From assembly GCA_937927945.1 (NCBI GenBank), contig CALEYW010000072.1:1-64000 (forward strand): 64,000 nt of DNA, written 5' to 3'. Positions 26,604 through 35,710 of this stretch are shown here, one piece after another. A program made the translations under genes and the position numbers. The notes under the pieces were generated by a model, which ran no database searches, was not told the DNA's origin, and worked only from the letters and a program-made list of their open reading frames with translations. Within the stretch, counting starts at the first letter, position 1; each line of letters starts with the position of its first letter. The stretch comes from an uncultured candidate division WPS-2 bacterium (GTDB taxonomy: Bacteria > Vulcanimicrobiota > Vulcanimicrobiia > Vulcanimicrobiales > Vulcanimicrobiaceae).

Positions 26604-27836
26604 TTATCCGCGCGGCTGTGCGTTGCGTTCGAGGATGGCGGCGATCGTTGCGTCGTCGAGGCCGGCTTCGCGTAGGACGTCGGCGGTGTGTTCGCCCAGG
26701 CGCGGTGCCGGTGTGTGTGTTGCGGTGGGCGTCGCCGCCCAGCGCTGCGGCGCGCGCATCGTGCGGATCGTCCCTTCGCTCGGATGCTCTTCGGTGCCGA
26801 GAAAACCGGTCGCGGCGAGGTGAGGGTCGTCGAGCAAACTGGCGACGTCGTGCAGGTGCATGACCGGGATGTCGCCGGCTTCAAGCAGTGCGAGCCACTC
26901 CGCGCTCGGCCGCGTCGCGAGGACCTCCGCGACCGCGCGGTACGCGTTGTCGTAGTCGAGCCGGCGCACTGGAGCCTCGCACAAGCGCGGATCGGCGGCA
27001 TACTCCTGCGCGCGTCCCGCGAGCGCGAAGAAGCGCGCCCAATGCGTTTCGGTCACCAGCAGCACGCAGACGTAGCCGTCGCTGGTCGGATACGGACGGC
27101 GATGCGGCGTGAGCAGCCGCTGATATCCCGTCGGTCCGATCGACGGCACGAACGCCTCGCCGCCGAGGTGATCGGCCAGCACGAGCTCGGCCATCGTCTC
27201 GAACATCGGCACTTCGATCGCCTCGCCGCGTCCGGTGCGCTCGCGCTGGAACAGCGCCGCCAAGATTGCGTTCACCGCGCTGATCCCGCTGATGCGGTCG
27301 ACCAACTGGAACGGCACGTACTGCGGTTCCGCTGAGCCGGTCTGCGTGAAGAGCGATGCCAGCCCCGACGCTCCTTGAATGAGATCGTCGTAGGTCGGGC
27401 GCGCCGCATACGGCCCCGCTTGATCGAAGCCGACCAGCGAGACGTAGACGACGTCGGGCTTCACCTGCGAAATTGCGGCGTAGTCCAGTCCCAGCCGCCG
27501 CATCGCGGCCGGTCGAACGTTGTTGAGCACGACGTCGGCACTCGAACAAAGCCGCAGCGCCGCAGCGCATCCGTCGGGCGTCTTGAGATCGAGCACGACG
27601 CTGCGTTTGCTGCGATTCGCCGTCAAAAACACCGGCCCCATCGCCGCGTTGCGCACCGGCGGCGCTTGGCGGATGATGTCGCCTTGCGGCGATTCGATCT
27701 TGATGACGTCGGCGCCCTGGTCGGCCAGGATGTGCGAGGCCCACGGGCCGGCGATGACGCTCGAAAAATCGACGACGCGCACGCCCTCGAGCGGACCGCC
27801 GCGCCGCAGCGGCGCGCACGACCCGTCGCCGATCAC
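26604..27836 (-). CDS. CaiB/BaiF family (class III) CoA-transferase, copy B
   Basis: A 410-residue formyl-CoA transferase-type enzyme. It contains GVRVVDFSSVIAGPWASHILADQGADVIKIE, LDLKTPDG, GFDQAGPYAARPTYDDLIQGASGL with the family's catalytic aspartate in YDDLIQ, and the C-terminal RLGEHTADVLREAGLDDATIAAI. It moves CoA between carboxylic acids through an aspartyl-CoA intermediate. The GTG start overlaps the stop of the upstream paralogue (GTGA). The two proteins are alike along their whole length, so this is a tandem duplication. The substrates are unknown; nearby acyl-CoA genes suggest a carboxylic acid degradation role. Confidence 0.88.
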   Translation of the reverse strand: MIGDGSCAPLRRGGPLEGVRVVDFSSVIAGPWASHILADQGADVIKIESPQGDIIRQAPPVRNAAMGPVFLTANRSKRSVVLDLKTPDGCAAALRLCSSADVVLNNVRPAAMRRLGLDYAAISQVKPDVVYVSLVGFDQAGPYAARPTYDDLIQGASGLASLFTQTGSAEPQYVPFQLVDRISGISAVNAILAALFQRERTGRGEAIEVPMFETMAELVLADHLGGEAFVPSIGPTGYQRLLTPHRRPYPTSDGYVCVLLVTETHWARFFALAGRAQEYAADPRLCEAPVRRLDYDNAYRAVAEVLATRPSAEWLALLEAGDIPVMHLHDVASLLDDPHLAATGFLGTEEHPSEGTIRTMRAPQRWAATPTATHTPAPRLGEHTADVLREAGLDDATIAAILERNAQPRG

Positions 27837-29062
27837 GCGTCCCGTGCCGGCAGCGCGCTCTCGCGCGCGAGGATCTCGGCGATTCTCGCTTCGTCGACGC
27901 CCGCTTCGCGCAGCACCGCGGCGGTGTGCTCGCCGAGGCGCGGTGCCGGCGCTTGCGCCGGCCGCGACGAGCGGCCCCAGCGGGTCGGCGTGCGCATCGT
28001 GCGGATCGTCCCTTCGGTCGGGTGTTCCGCCGTCTCGAAGAACGCCGTCGCGGCCAGCTGCGGATCGTCCATGAGGCTCGCGATGTCGTGCAGCGGCATG
28101 ACCGGGATGTCGTTCGCTTCCAAGAGCGCGAGCCATTCGGCGCTGGTGCGCGTCGCAAGGATCTCCGCGACGAGACGGTACGCGTAATCGTAGTTGTCGC
28201 GCCGGAGCGTACCGTCGCAGAGCCGCGGGTCGGCGGCGTACGCGGCGAGGCGGCCGGCGACGGTGAAGAACTGTTTCCAGTTGCGATCGTTGTAGAGCAA
28301 CACGCACACGTACCCGTCACTCGTGCGATAGGGCCGCCGGTACGGCGTGAGGATGCGGGCGTAGCCGAACGGCCCGGCCGGCGGGTCGAACGTGTGCCCG
28401 CCGAGGTGATCGGCCAGCACGAGCTCGGCCATCGTTTCGAACATCGGCACTTCGAGCGCTTGTCCGACCCCGCTGCGCGCGCGTTCGACCAGCGCGGCGA
28501 GGATCGCGTTCACCGCCGAGAGTCCGCTGATACGGTCGACGAGCAGACTCGGAACGTAGCGCGGCTCGCCGTCACCGGTCGCCGCGAAAAGCGACGCCAG
28601 CCCGCACGCGCCCTGCACGAGATCGTCGTACGCCGGGCGCGCCGCGTACGGTCCGGTTTGATCGAAGCCGACGATCGCGACGTACACGATCGCCGGATTG
28701 GCCGCCGCGACGTCGTCGTAGTCGAGCCGCAGGCGGCGCATCGCCGCCGGCCGCACGTTGTGCACGAGGACGTCGGCGTGCGCGCACAGCGCGAGCAGCG
28801 CGCTGCGGTCGGCATCGCTCTTGAGATCGAGCGCGACGCTGCGCTTGCTGCCGTTCATCTGCAAGAATTCGGCACCCATGCCGCGGTGCCGCGCCGGCGG
28901 CGCGTACCGCATGATGTCGCCGTCCGGCGGCTCGACCTTGATGACGTCAGCACCGAACCCGGCCAGCACGTGCGTCGCCCACGGACCCGCGACGACCGAT
29001 GACAGATCGAGAACGCGCACGCCGTCCAGCGGCCCGCCTCGCGCTCGTTGCGGAATCGACAC
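27833..29062 (-). CDS. CaiB/BaiF family (class III) CoA-transferase, copy A
   Basis: A 409-residue class III CoA-transferase, first gene of the pair. It contains GVRVLDLSSVVAGPWATHVLAGFGADVIKVE, GFDQTGPYAARPAYDDLVQGACGL with the catalytic aspartate in YDDLVQ, and RLGEHTAAVLREAGVDEARIAEIL near the end. I estimate by eye around 70% identity to copy B, including blocks such as RPAAMRRL.LDY and VPMFETMAELVLADHLGG. Homology starts at GTG 29062; the frame is open further upstream. The sedolisin gene stops about 50 bp from this on the far side, reading in the same direction. Confidence 0.88.
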   Translation of the reverse strand: MSIPQRARGGPLDGVRVLDLSSVVAGPWATHVLAGFGADVIKVEPPDGDIMRYAPPARHRGMGAEFLQMNGSKRSVALDLKSDADRSALLALCAHADVLVHNVRPAAMRRLRLDYDDVAAANPAIVYVAIVGFDQTGPYAARPAYDDLVQGACGLASLFAATGDGEPRYVPSLLVDRISGLSAVNAILAALVERARSGVGQALEVPMFETMAELVLADHLGGHTFDPPAGPFGYARILTPYRRPYRTSDGYVCVLLYNDRNWKQFFTVAGRLAAYAADPRLCDGTLRRDNYDYAYRLVAEILATRTSAEWLALLEANDIPVMPLHDIASLMDDPQLAATAFFETAEHPTEGTIRTMRTPTRWGRSSRPAQAPAPRLGEHTAAVLREAGVDEARIAEILARESALPARDA

Positions 29063-29112
29063 CGGTCCGCGCTTATGCTCTGCGCCCCGTCGCGCCTCCG
29101 GCCGGTCCCGCG

Positions 29113-30294
29113 TTAGAGGCCGGTCACGCCGCTGGGGGAGCCGAGGCCGGTCGTGTTGTCGTATCCGCCCGGGGCCAAAGCGTGGAAGCCGCCGCGGTGG
29201 GCGTACGAGTAGGCGGGACCGGCGGGGATACCGAGCGCGTAGGCCGCGGCGACGAGCGGGGCGCCGACGCTGGTGCCGCCGGCGACGAGCCAGCCGCCGG
29301 CCTGCCCGTCGAACATCGCGACCCCGGTCGCCGGATCGGCGACCGCGGCGACGTCGACCGCCGAGCGCGACGCGCAGCTGCCGCCGTTCTGCCAAGCCGG
29401 CTTGGCGACATAGGCGCTGCAGCCGCGGCCGCCGTACCCCCACGGCTTCTCGCCCGCGGTGGTGAGCGACGTCCCGCCGACCGAGGTCACCAGCGGCGAG
29501 ACGGCCGGGTACGAGGGCTTCCCGCGGTCGCCGGAACTCGCGGTGATCGCGATGCCGGGGTGGCGGAAGTGTACGTCCTCACCGGCCTCGCCGGCCCATT
29601 CCAGCGCGTAGTAGCTGTCGCTGACCGCGGCGGCCCCGAGCGAAGCGGCGGTGTCGACGCCGGCGCCCAAATCGTCGATCAGCGCGGAGTCCGCCTCGAC
29701 GAGGACGATCGTGCAGCGCGGGCAGGCGGCCGAGACCATGTCGAGGTCGAGCGCGATCTCGGAGGACCAGCCGGGATCGGGCCGCGGGTACGTGCCGCCG
29801 CCGCGCTGATCGACCTTGCGGAAGCAGCCGTTCGCGCTCGTGCACGGCGAGAGGCCGAACGCGGCGCGGTACACGGCGAGATCGAGCTCGGCGGCCGGAT
29901 CGTCGTACGCGTCGACGATCGCCACGGTCGCCCCCGGGTTCGCGATGGGCAGCGCGTAGGCGCGCGCGAGATCCGCCGGATGGAGCCCCGGGATCAGCGT
30001 GACCGCGGTAGCCGGGTCCGCGAGCGGCGCGACGTTGACGTTGATCGCCAGGGTGCAGCTGGCCGAGCCGGCCTGGAGCGCCGGGCTGCAGGCGAAATTC
30101 GCCCCGGGCATCGCGGTCGCGGAATCGCCCGGCATCGCAGTGGCCGAATCACCGGGCATGGCCGTGGCGGAATCGGCGGCGCCGCGCAGCGTCCCGGCTG
30201 CCGCTGGAGCGCGCCCTCCGTCGAATACACCGCTCCCCCCGCCGGCACAGCCGGCGAGCAGGACCAACGCGAGAAGAAGCAGCGGTCGTATCAC
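29113..30294 (-). CDS. Sedolisin-like (S53) serine protease lipoprotein
   Basis: A 393-residue exported lipoprotein: signal peptide with lipobox LLAGC (C at about 16), a low-complexity linker with three DSATAMPG repeats (about 41-64), then an S53-like catalytic domain. Candidate catalytic residues are E and D in SSEIALDLD (E-x3-D spacing), the oxyanion aspartate in TASSGDRGKPSYPA, and serine in GGTSVGAPL (family SGTS). The C-terminal GGYDNTTGLGSPSG matches the family's calcium-site region. The classical large prodomain is absent. It is probably anchored to the outer cell surface or periplasm and active at acid pH, as sedolisins are. Confidence 0.82.
   Translation of the reverse strand: MIRPLLLLALVLLAGCAGGGSGVFDGGRAPAAAGTLRGAADSATAMPGDSATAMPGDSATAMPGANFACSPALQAGSASCTLAINVNVAPLADPATAVTLIPGLHPADLARAYALPIANPGATVAIVDAYDDPAAELDLAVYRAAFGLSPCTSANGCFRKVDQRGGGTYPRPDPGWSSEIALDLDMVSAACPRCTIVLVEADSALIDDLGAGVDTAASLGAAAVSDSYYALEWAGEAGEDVHFRHPGIAITASSGDRGKPSYPAVSPLVTSVGGTSLTTAGEKPWGYGGRGCSAYVAKPAWQNGGSCASRSAVDVAAVADPATGVAMFDGQAGGWLVAGGTSVGAPLVAAAYALGIPAGPAYSYAHRGGFHALAPGGYDNTTGLGSPSGVTGL
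30104..30175 (-). repeat. Three 24-bp tandem repeats encoding DSATAMPG
   Basis: Units 30104-30127, 30128-30151 and 30152-30175, inside the sedolisin gene, encode ADSATAMPG-type repeats on the minus strand. The units differ at only a few, mostly third-codon, positions. The repeats form part of the flexible linker between the lipid anchor and the protease domain; copy number may vary between strains. Confidence 0.75.
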
Positions 30295-30356
30295 GGTTCG
30301 AGCAACACTGTACCCCAGCCGACGGGTGTCTCAATCGCCCCCACGAACAAGCGCGC

Positions 30357-32927
30357 GTGGTCACGCGCCTGATGCGGGCCCGCATCAACGACCGTCTCGC
30401 TCGCGCGACGCGCTTCCCCGTCACCTTGATCGTCGCGCCGGCCGGCTTCGGGAAGAGCGTCGCGCTGCGCGACTTCGTGGAGACCGCGCGGCTCGAGGCG
30501 GTGCGCTACGACGTCCGGCGCGACGACGCGACGCTGCTCGCCTTCGTGCGCGGGCTGTGCGAGGCGCTCGAAAGTCTCGTCCCCGGGGCCCTGGCAGCAT
30601 ACCCGGCGGCGCAGCTGCGCGTGATGGCGTCGCTCGACCCGGTGCGCGAACTCGCCGATTGGCTCGCCGAGCACCTGCGGCGAACCGTCTGCACGATCGT
30701 GATCGACGATCTCCACAACGCGGCGGTCGACTCCGACTCCGTCGTGCTGCTGGCGGAACTGATCGAGCGCACGAGCGGCCGCATCACCTGGATCGTCGCG
30801 ACGCGGTCGGATGAGGGTCTGCCCGTCGCGTCCTGGATCGGCTACGGACGCATGGACGTTCCGATCCGCGAAGACGAACTCTGCTTCACCGCCGGTGAAG
30901 CGCTTGCGGCGGCGGACGACACGCAGGAGGCGGCCGATCCGCACGAGGTCGAGACGCTGCGCGAGCTCACCGGCGGCTGGCCGATCGCGCTCGGTATCGC
31001 ACTGCGCATGCGCCTGCATGCCGCCGACCTGCGCAGCGCGGCGAGCGGGACGCGCGAGATGGTCTACCGGTATCTCGCCGAGCAAGTCTTCGCCGACCTG
31101 AGCCGGCCCGAACAGCGCTTTCTGCTCGACACCTGCGTGTTCAGCGTCTTCGATGACGCGCTCGCCGAGGCGTATGACGGCTCGGCCGAGACGCTCGTCC
31201 AGTTGCGGCGGCGCGCGACGTTCCTCACCGCGACGGGACCGGCCGAGTACCGCTATCACGATCTGTTCCGCGATTTTCTGGAGCACGAACTCCGTCGCAC
31301 GGGCGCCGCGGAGTGGTTCGACACGCTGGTGCGCGCCGGCAGACTGCTCGAAGCGCGCGGCGAGCCCGCGCGCGCGCTCGCGCTGTTCGTGCGCGCCGGC
31401 AGCGTCCCCGACGTTGCGCGCGTCGTCGAACGCGACGGCTTCGCGCTCTTCGAACGCGGGGCCGGCGAAGCGCTCGCCGCGGCACTCGACGTCATCCCGG
31501 ACGCCGTCCGGCGGGATCGCGCGGTCACGCTGGGCTTGCGCGCGATGCTCGAGGCGAGCCGCGGCAACTTCGACGTCGCCGAAGGCGGATTTCTCGCGGC
31601 GATCGAGCGTGCGCACGATGCCGACTTGCGCATCACGCTCGTCCACCGCTACGCGATCGAACTCGTGCGCCACGAACGCGATCCGATCGCGCTGCTCGAG
31701 CCGTACGCGGCCGAAGGCAGCGCACCGCTCGCGTTGCGCGTGCCGATCGTCGGCACGCTCGCGACGGCGTACCTGCAGGCCGGCCGCCGCGCCGATGCGG
31801 TGCGCATGACGCAGCGCGCGCTCGACCTGCTCGAACCACTGCACGACGATCTGGCCGCGCGCGTCTACCAGCAGGCCGCCTACGTCTACTCGGTCGCCGG
31901 TCCGGCCGAACGCGCGCGCAGGTACGCGACCCTGGCGATCGAGATCGCGCTGGCGCGCAATCTCTACGAAGTCGCCGCTCGCGCATACAGCGTGCTGTAC
32001 TCGGTCGGCTACGAAGCCTCCGACGATCCGATCGCGACGCTCGCCGTCTTGGACAAGCTGCTGGACTGCGCGCGCAAAGCCGCCAGCCGGCAAGCCCGGC
32101 TCTTCGGGCTGATCGCCTCGTACGAGCTCGAAGTCGAGCGCGGCGACGACACGGCGCTCGAACGGCTCGATCGCGAGCTCGGCGAGGGGCGCGGCGCGGC
32201 CGCGCTGTTGCGCAACGAGACGCTGCTTCCGGCGCAAGCGCTGCGCGCCGGATGGGACGGCGCGTTCGCGCAGGCCTACGCACTGCTCGCCGGTTCGGCG
32301 GCGCATCAGGGCGGCGACGAACGGCGCGCCCTGCGCGCGTCGGAGATCGCGCTGTACGCCTGTGCTGCCGGTCTCTCCGACGAAGGTGAAGCGGCGCTGC
32401 GTGAGGCACGCGACGCGCTCGAACGCGCGGATGCGCCATCGCGGCGCGTCGCTCGCGCGCACCTGTTCATCGCGCTCGCCGAGCTCGTGCGTGGCCGCGC
32501 GCCGGCCGCGCACCGTCACGCCGGCGATGCGGAGCGGATGCTCGCCCCGGCGATGCGGCGGCTGCGCACGCTTGCGAATGCCGTACGTGCGCTGATCCGA
32601 GTCAGCCTCGGAGCGGCCGAAGCGAGCACGCTCGCGGGCGCGCTCGAACGGCTGCGCGCCGAGCATTTCGGCGGGATCGCGCGACTGCTCGCCGCGCTGC
32701 CGCTGGCGAGCGATGTCGGTCAAGGATACGCGCAACTCACGCCGTCGGAGCGCGAGATTCTGCAGCTGCTCGCGAAGGGCGCGAGCAGCAAGGACGTCGC
32801 AGCGCGCACGGGCCGCAGCCCGCAGACCGTCGACACGCACATCCGCTCGATCTGCCGCAAACTGCAGTGCAGCGGACGGCGCGAAGCGGTCGCCGTCGCA
32901 ATCGGCTCGGGCTGGGTCAGCGTCTAG
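30357..32927 (+). CDS. Large LuxR-family ATP-binding transcriptional regulator (MalT/LAL-like)
   Basis: An 856-residue regulator. The N-terminal NTPase domain has Walker A APAGFGKSVALRDF (about 27-40), Walker B TIVIDDLH (about 118-125) and WIVATRSDEGLPV. A long alpha-helical, TPR-like middle region follows (about 330-780). The C-terminal LuxR helix-turn-helix reads LTPSEREILQLLAKGASSKDVAARTGRSPQTVDTHIRSICRKL (about 797-839). Such proteins switch on target genes when an inducer binds the central repeats. The start (GTG 30357) is 63 bp from the divergent sedolisin gene, so regulation of that gene is plausible but not shown. Confidence 0.88.
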   Translation: MVTRLMRARINDRLARATRFPVTLIVAPAGFGKSVALRDFVETARLEAVRYDVRRDDATLLAFVRGLCEALESLVPGALAAYPAAQLRVMASLDPVRELADWLAEHLRRTVCTIVIDDLHNAAVDSDSVVLLAELIERTSGRITWIVATRSDEGLPVASWIGYGRMDVPIREDELCFTAGEALAAADDTQEAADPHEVETLRELTGGWPIALGIALRMRLHAADLRSAASGTREMVYRYLAEQVFADLSRPEQRFLLDTCVFSVFDDALAEAYDGSAETLVQLRRRATFLTATGPAEYRYHDLFRDFLEHELRRTGAAEWFDTLVRAGRLLEARGEPARALALFVRAGSVPDVARVVERDGFALFERGAGEALAAALDVIPDAVRRDRAVTLGLRAMLEASRGNFDVAEGGFLAAIERAHDADLRITLVHRYAIELVRHERDPIALLEPYAAEGSAPLALRVPIVGTLATAYLQAGRRADAVRMTQRALDLLEPLHDDLAARVYQQAAYVYSVAGPAERARRYATLAIEIALARNLYEVAARAYSVLYSVGYEASDDPIATLAVLDKLLDCARKAASRQARLFGLIASYELEVERGDDTALERLDRELGEGRGAAALLRNETLLPAQALRAGWDGAFAQAYALLAGSAAHQGGDERRALRASEIALYACAAGLSDEGEAALREARDALERADAPSRRVARAHLFIALAELVRGRAPAAHRHAGDAERMLAPAMRRLRTLANAVRALIRVSLGAAEASTLAGALERLRAEHFGGIARLLAALPLASDVGQGYAQLTPSEREILQLLAKGASSKDVAARTGRSPQTVDTHIRSICRKLQCSGRREAVAVAIGSGWVSV

Positions 32928-33040
32928 CCCGCATCCCGGCAGCCGCGATGAGCGCCGCGCCTCGGCGGCTCGGCCCTACGGGGTCGGCACGAAATCGTTA
33001 TAACCGATACAGTGAATGAGCGAGGGGCGGCCCCCAGTTC

Positions 33041-33595
33041 TCAGCGCTCGCGCGTGCCGGTCAGTTCGCCCAGTGCGAGCACGTGGCCGGCGATCGCGTC
33101 GAGCAGGCGACCGCGGGAGGGCGGCTGATCGAAGTGCGGGACGAAGTCGACGGCCAGCAGCGTGAAGACGTAGCGATGCGGACCGTGGCCCGGCAGCGGC
33201 CGCGGCGGAAGATAGGTCGTGCGGCGTGCGCCGTTCAGACCGAGCGGCAGCAACGTGTCGTCGAGCGTCCCCGCCGCGAGCGACCTCGTCGCAGGATCGA
33301 TCGCGTACGCGACCGCGTGCACGAATGGGCGCGGCAGCGGCGCGTCGATGTCCTCGACCACGAGCGCGAGCGTTTTCGTCTCGGGCGGAATCTCGCCCCA
33401 GGCAAGCGGCGGCGAGGCGCGCTCCGCGCCGATCTCGGCGCCGTCGGCGAAGGCCGGACTGCGCAGGTCGAGCGTCCGCGGGGCGAAGGCGAAGCGGTGG
33501 TCCTCGGCCACCCGCGTGTCGTGCCCGGCGCGCCATCCGCGAAGCAGGCGTCCCAAGGCGCGCATCATCGGTGCTCCACAGGTTCGGTGCGGCAA
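33041..33595 (-). CDS. YbhB/YbcL-type PEBP (Raf kinase inhibitor-like) protein
   Basis: A 184-residue phosphatidylethanolamine-binding-protein fold: LDLRSPAFADGAEIGAERASPPLAWGEIPPETKTLALVVEDIDAP with the conserved D-x-D-A-P site, then VHAVAYAIDPATRSL, PGHGPHRYVFTLLAVD and the C-terminal helix AIAGHVLALGELTGT. The usual GGxNxxG motif is reduced (GLNGARRTTYLPPRPLPGHGPHRY). The true start may be one of two adjacent ATGs nine to ten codons in (33565-33568). Bacterial members are of unknown function. It is the gene downstream of none of its neighbours by obvious overlap; the secreted-protein gene lies upstream only 10 bp away in the same direction. Confidence 0.8.
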   Translation of the reverse strand: MPHRTCGAPMMRALGRLLRGWRAGHDTRVAEDHRFAFAPRTLDLRSPAFADGAEIGAERASPPLAWGEIPPETKTLALVVEDIDAPLPRPFVHAVAYAIDPATRSLAAGTLDDTLLPLGLNGARRTTYLPPRPLPGHGPHRYVFTLLAVDFVPHFDQPPSRGRLLDAIAGHVLALGELTGTRER

Positions 33596-33605
33596 CGGTG
33601 CACGC

Positions 33606-34394
33606 TCAGTTGGGGACGAGCTGGATCGTCATGTAGACGCCGGTCTGCGCGACCGTCGTCGAAGGCGCGCCCGGCGCCATGTTCACCTGGATGTCCTCGG
33701 CGCCGTACATGTTGACGAGAGAGCCGCCGCTTACGGTGGTCGTGGCCGACGACACGAAGTTGAGCTGCGTGCCGGAGGGCGAGTAGAACTCGAGCCCCGG
33801 CGCTCCGACGTTGCCCGGGGTCGTACCGGCGCTCGAGAGGCCGCCTGTTCCGGGCGGGACGATGCTTCCGCCGGCGGCGCAGCCGGTCAAGTTGTTGCCG
33901 GTGAACGTCCCGGCGGCCGGATTGCCGGAGCGGGCCGAGACCGTGACCGGCGCGACCGCCGGCGTGAGCGGAAACGCGCCGCCCCCGTTGGGGAAGGCGC
34001 AGATCCCGATTCCCGTGGTCGGCGTCGCGTCCAGGTACTCGTTGACCGCGAAGCCGTTGGCGTCGTTCGAGTTGACCGCGACGGCCACGGCGTTCTTGTA
34101 CAGGCAGGCCGTCGCCGCGTTGGAACGCGGCGCGAGGGCGCCGAAGCTCAGCGTGAAGTTCGTCTCGGCCGCCACCGCCGTACAGACGCCGGCAAGGCTG
34201 GGAAGCAGCGTCGGCACCGCGTTCCCCTGAGCGCCCGCGGCGCTGTACTGGGTCACGATCGACATGGTCAGGGTGGCTCCGCTGGTGAACCTGAGCTGCG
34301 CGGCCCCCGACGAGGTCGACGTCGTCGCATACGCGGGAACGGCCGGCGCGAGAAGCGCGGCGATCATCACGGATGCGGCGAGGGAGCGTTTCAA
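33606..34394 (-). CDS. Secreted protein of unknown function
   Basis: A 262-residue exported protein, not recognised. From TTG 34394 the product begins KRSLAASVMIAALLAPAVPAYA, a clear signal peptidase I signal, and this start has AAAGGA about nine bases upstream; longer in-frame starts would bury the signal. The mature part is rich in Ala, Gly, Thr, Ser and Asn with two or three well-separated Cys pairs (GVCTAVA...ATACLYK, GICAFP...TGCAAGG) and a beta-rich ending TGVYMTIQLVPN, suggesting a disulfide-bonded beta-sandwich surface or pilus-like protein. Its stop lies just 10 bp from the PEBP gene. Confidence 0.65.
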   Translation of the reverse strand: MKRSLAASVMIAALLAPAVPAYATTSTSSGAAQLRFTSGATLTMSIVTQYSAAGAQGNAVPTLLPSLAGVCTAVAAETNFTLSFGALAPRSNAATACLYKNAVAVAVNSNDANGFAVNEYLDATPTTGIGICAFPNGGGAFPLTPAVAPVTVSARSGNPAAGTFTGNNLTGCAAGGSIVPPGTGGLSSAGTTPGNVGAPGLEFYSPSGTQLNFVSSATTTVSGGSLVNMYGAEDIQVNMAPGAPSTTVAQTGVYMTIQLVPN

Positions 34395-34516
34395 GCGGGC
34401 AAATCCTTTGCGATCGAACAGCGGCCGTCGAACCGAACGCCGCCACGCCATCCTGGCGTGCCGTGGACCCGGGTACTCCCGATAATCGGCTATCGATCAA
34501 GCCCATGTTAGGGGGT

Positions 34517-35710
34517 TTACTCGACGCTTACGGTTGGCCGGAGCGGTGTGAGCGCCACCGCACGCCGGGCTTGAACGATCCCGAGGACCAGCGCCGTGCT
34601 CACCAGCGCGATGACGATCGCGACTGCCGGGACGACCCCGTAGAGACCCAGGACCCCCGTCACCACCGGCGGCATGAGGAAACCGGCCAGGCTGTCGAGG
34701 CCGGAGACCACGCCGAGCACGGTGCCGCGCCGGTCGTCCGGCGCCACGTCGGAGGCCAGCGCCGGGAACGCGGCGTTGACGTGGCTCATGCCGACCCCGA
34801 AAAGGACGAGCAGCACGACCGCCACCGGCAGCGCGGTCGCGAACGGCACCAGAATGAACGCAACCGCGCAGAGCGCCATCCCGAGGTTGGTGGCTTGGCG
34901 GTTGCCGAGCTTCTCGACGCTCCGGCCGATCACGGCCAGCTGCAGGACGACCTGGAAGAGGCCGAAGATGGCGAAGACGATCCCGGTTTCGGCGACGCCC
35001 CAACCCAGCTGGCGGTTGAGGATCAGCGCCATCGCGCCGAACCAGCCGTAGAGCCCGAGCACGAACACCAGCCGCAGCCAGAGGACCGGCGCCACCGCCT
35101 TGTCGGCCAGCGAGACGAAGATGTCGCGCAAGGTCGGCGCGTTCTTCGCCTCCTCGGTCGCGCCGCCGCGCGAATCCGGCAGCAGCAGGATCGTCAGGAG
35201 CAAGGTGAGCGCCTGCAGTCCGGCCGCGACGAAGAACGGCGTGGCGAACCCGTACGCGCTCGAGAGCCAGGCGGCCAAGGCCGGCCCGAAGACGAAGCCC
35301 GCGCTGAACGCGGCGCCGAGCAGCGCGAACGCGCGGCCGCGCTGCGCCGGTTCGACCAGGTCCGCGATGTAGGCTTGCGTGACGCCGATGTTGCCGCCGC
35401 TGAGCCCTTCGATCGCGCGCGACGCGATCACCCAAACGATGCTCGGAGCGAAACCGAGCATGACCCAGCCGATCGTGGCACCGATCTGCGAGACGATCAG
35501 CACGGCCTTGCGGCCGATGCGATCGCTGACGTTGCCCCACACCGGTCCCGCGATCAACTGGCTGACCGAGTACGTCGCCAAAACGAGCCCGACGACCACG
35601 TCCGACGCACCGAAATGCTTGATGAAGAACGGCATGAGCGGCAGCAGCATGCTGAAGCCGAAGATGTCGATGAACGTGATGCCTAAGATCGGCAGCAGCC
35701 GCAGGATCAC
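34517..35710 (-). CDS. MFS drug transporter, TetA/DHA1-like
   Basis: A 397-residue, 12-helix major facilitator. TM1 is ITFIDIFGFSMLLPLMPFF, loop 2-3 motif A is GNVSDRIGRKAVLI, and GLSGGNIGVTQAYIADLVEPAQRGRAFALLGAAFSAGFVFGPALA is the TetA-like TM4-5 segment. Proton-driven drug export is expected. GTG 35710 overlaps the stop of the SDR gene upstream (GTGA), making it the last gene of the RND-led operon. Confidence 0.85.
   Translation of the reverse strand: MILRLLPILGITFIDIFGFSMLLPLMPFFIKHFGASDVVVGLVLATYSVSQLIAGPVWGNVSDRIGRKAVLIVSQIGATIGWVMLGFAPSIVWVIASRAIEGLSGGNIGVTQAYIADLVEPAQRGRAFALLGAAFSAGFVFGPALAAWLSSAYGFATPFFVAAGLQALTLLLTILLLPDSRGGATEEAKNAPTLRDIFVSLADKAVAPVLWLRLVFVLGLYGWFGAMALILNRQLGWGVAETGIVFAIFGLFQVVLQLAVIGRSVEKLGNRQATNLGMALCAVAFILVPFATALPVAVVLLVLFGVGMSHVNAAFPALASDVAPDDRRGTVLGVVSGLDSLAGFLMPPVVTGVLGLYGVVPAVAIVIALVSTALVLGIVQARRAVALTPLRPTVSVE

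Noticed and set aside
30291..32840. 849-codon minus-strand frame opposite the LuxR regulator
   Set aside because: It mirrors the plus-strand LuxR gene and shows no domain; starts with no plausible translation signal.
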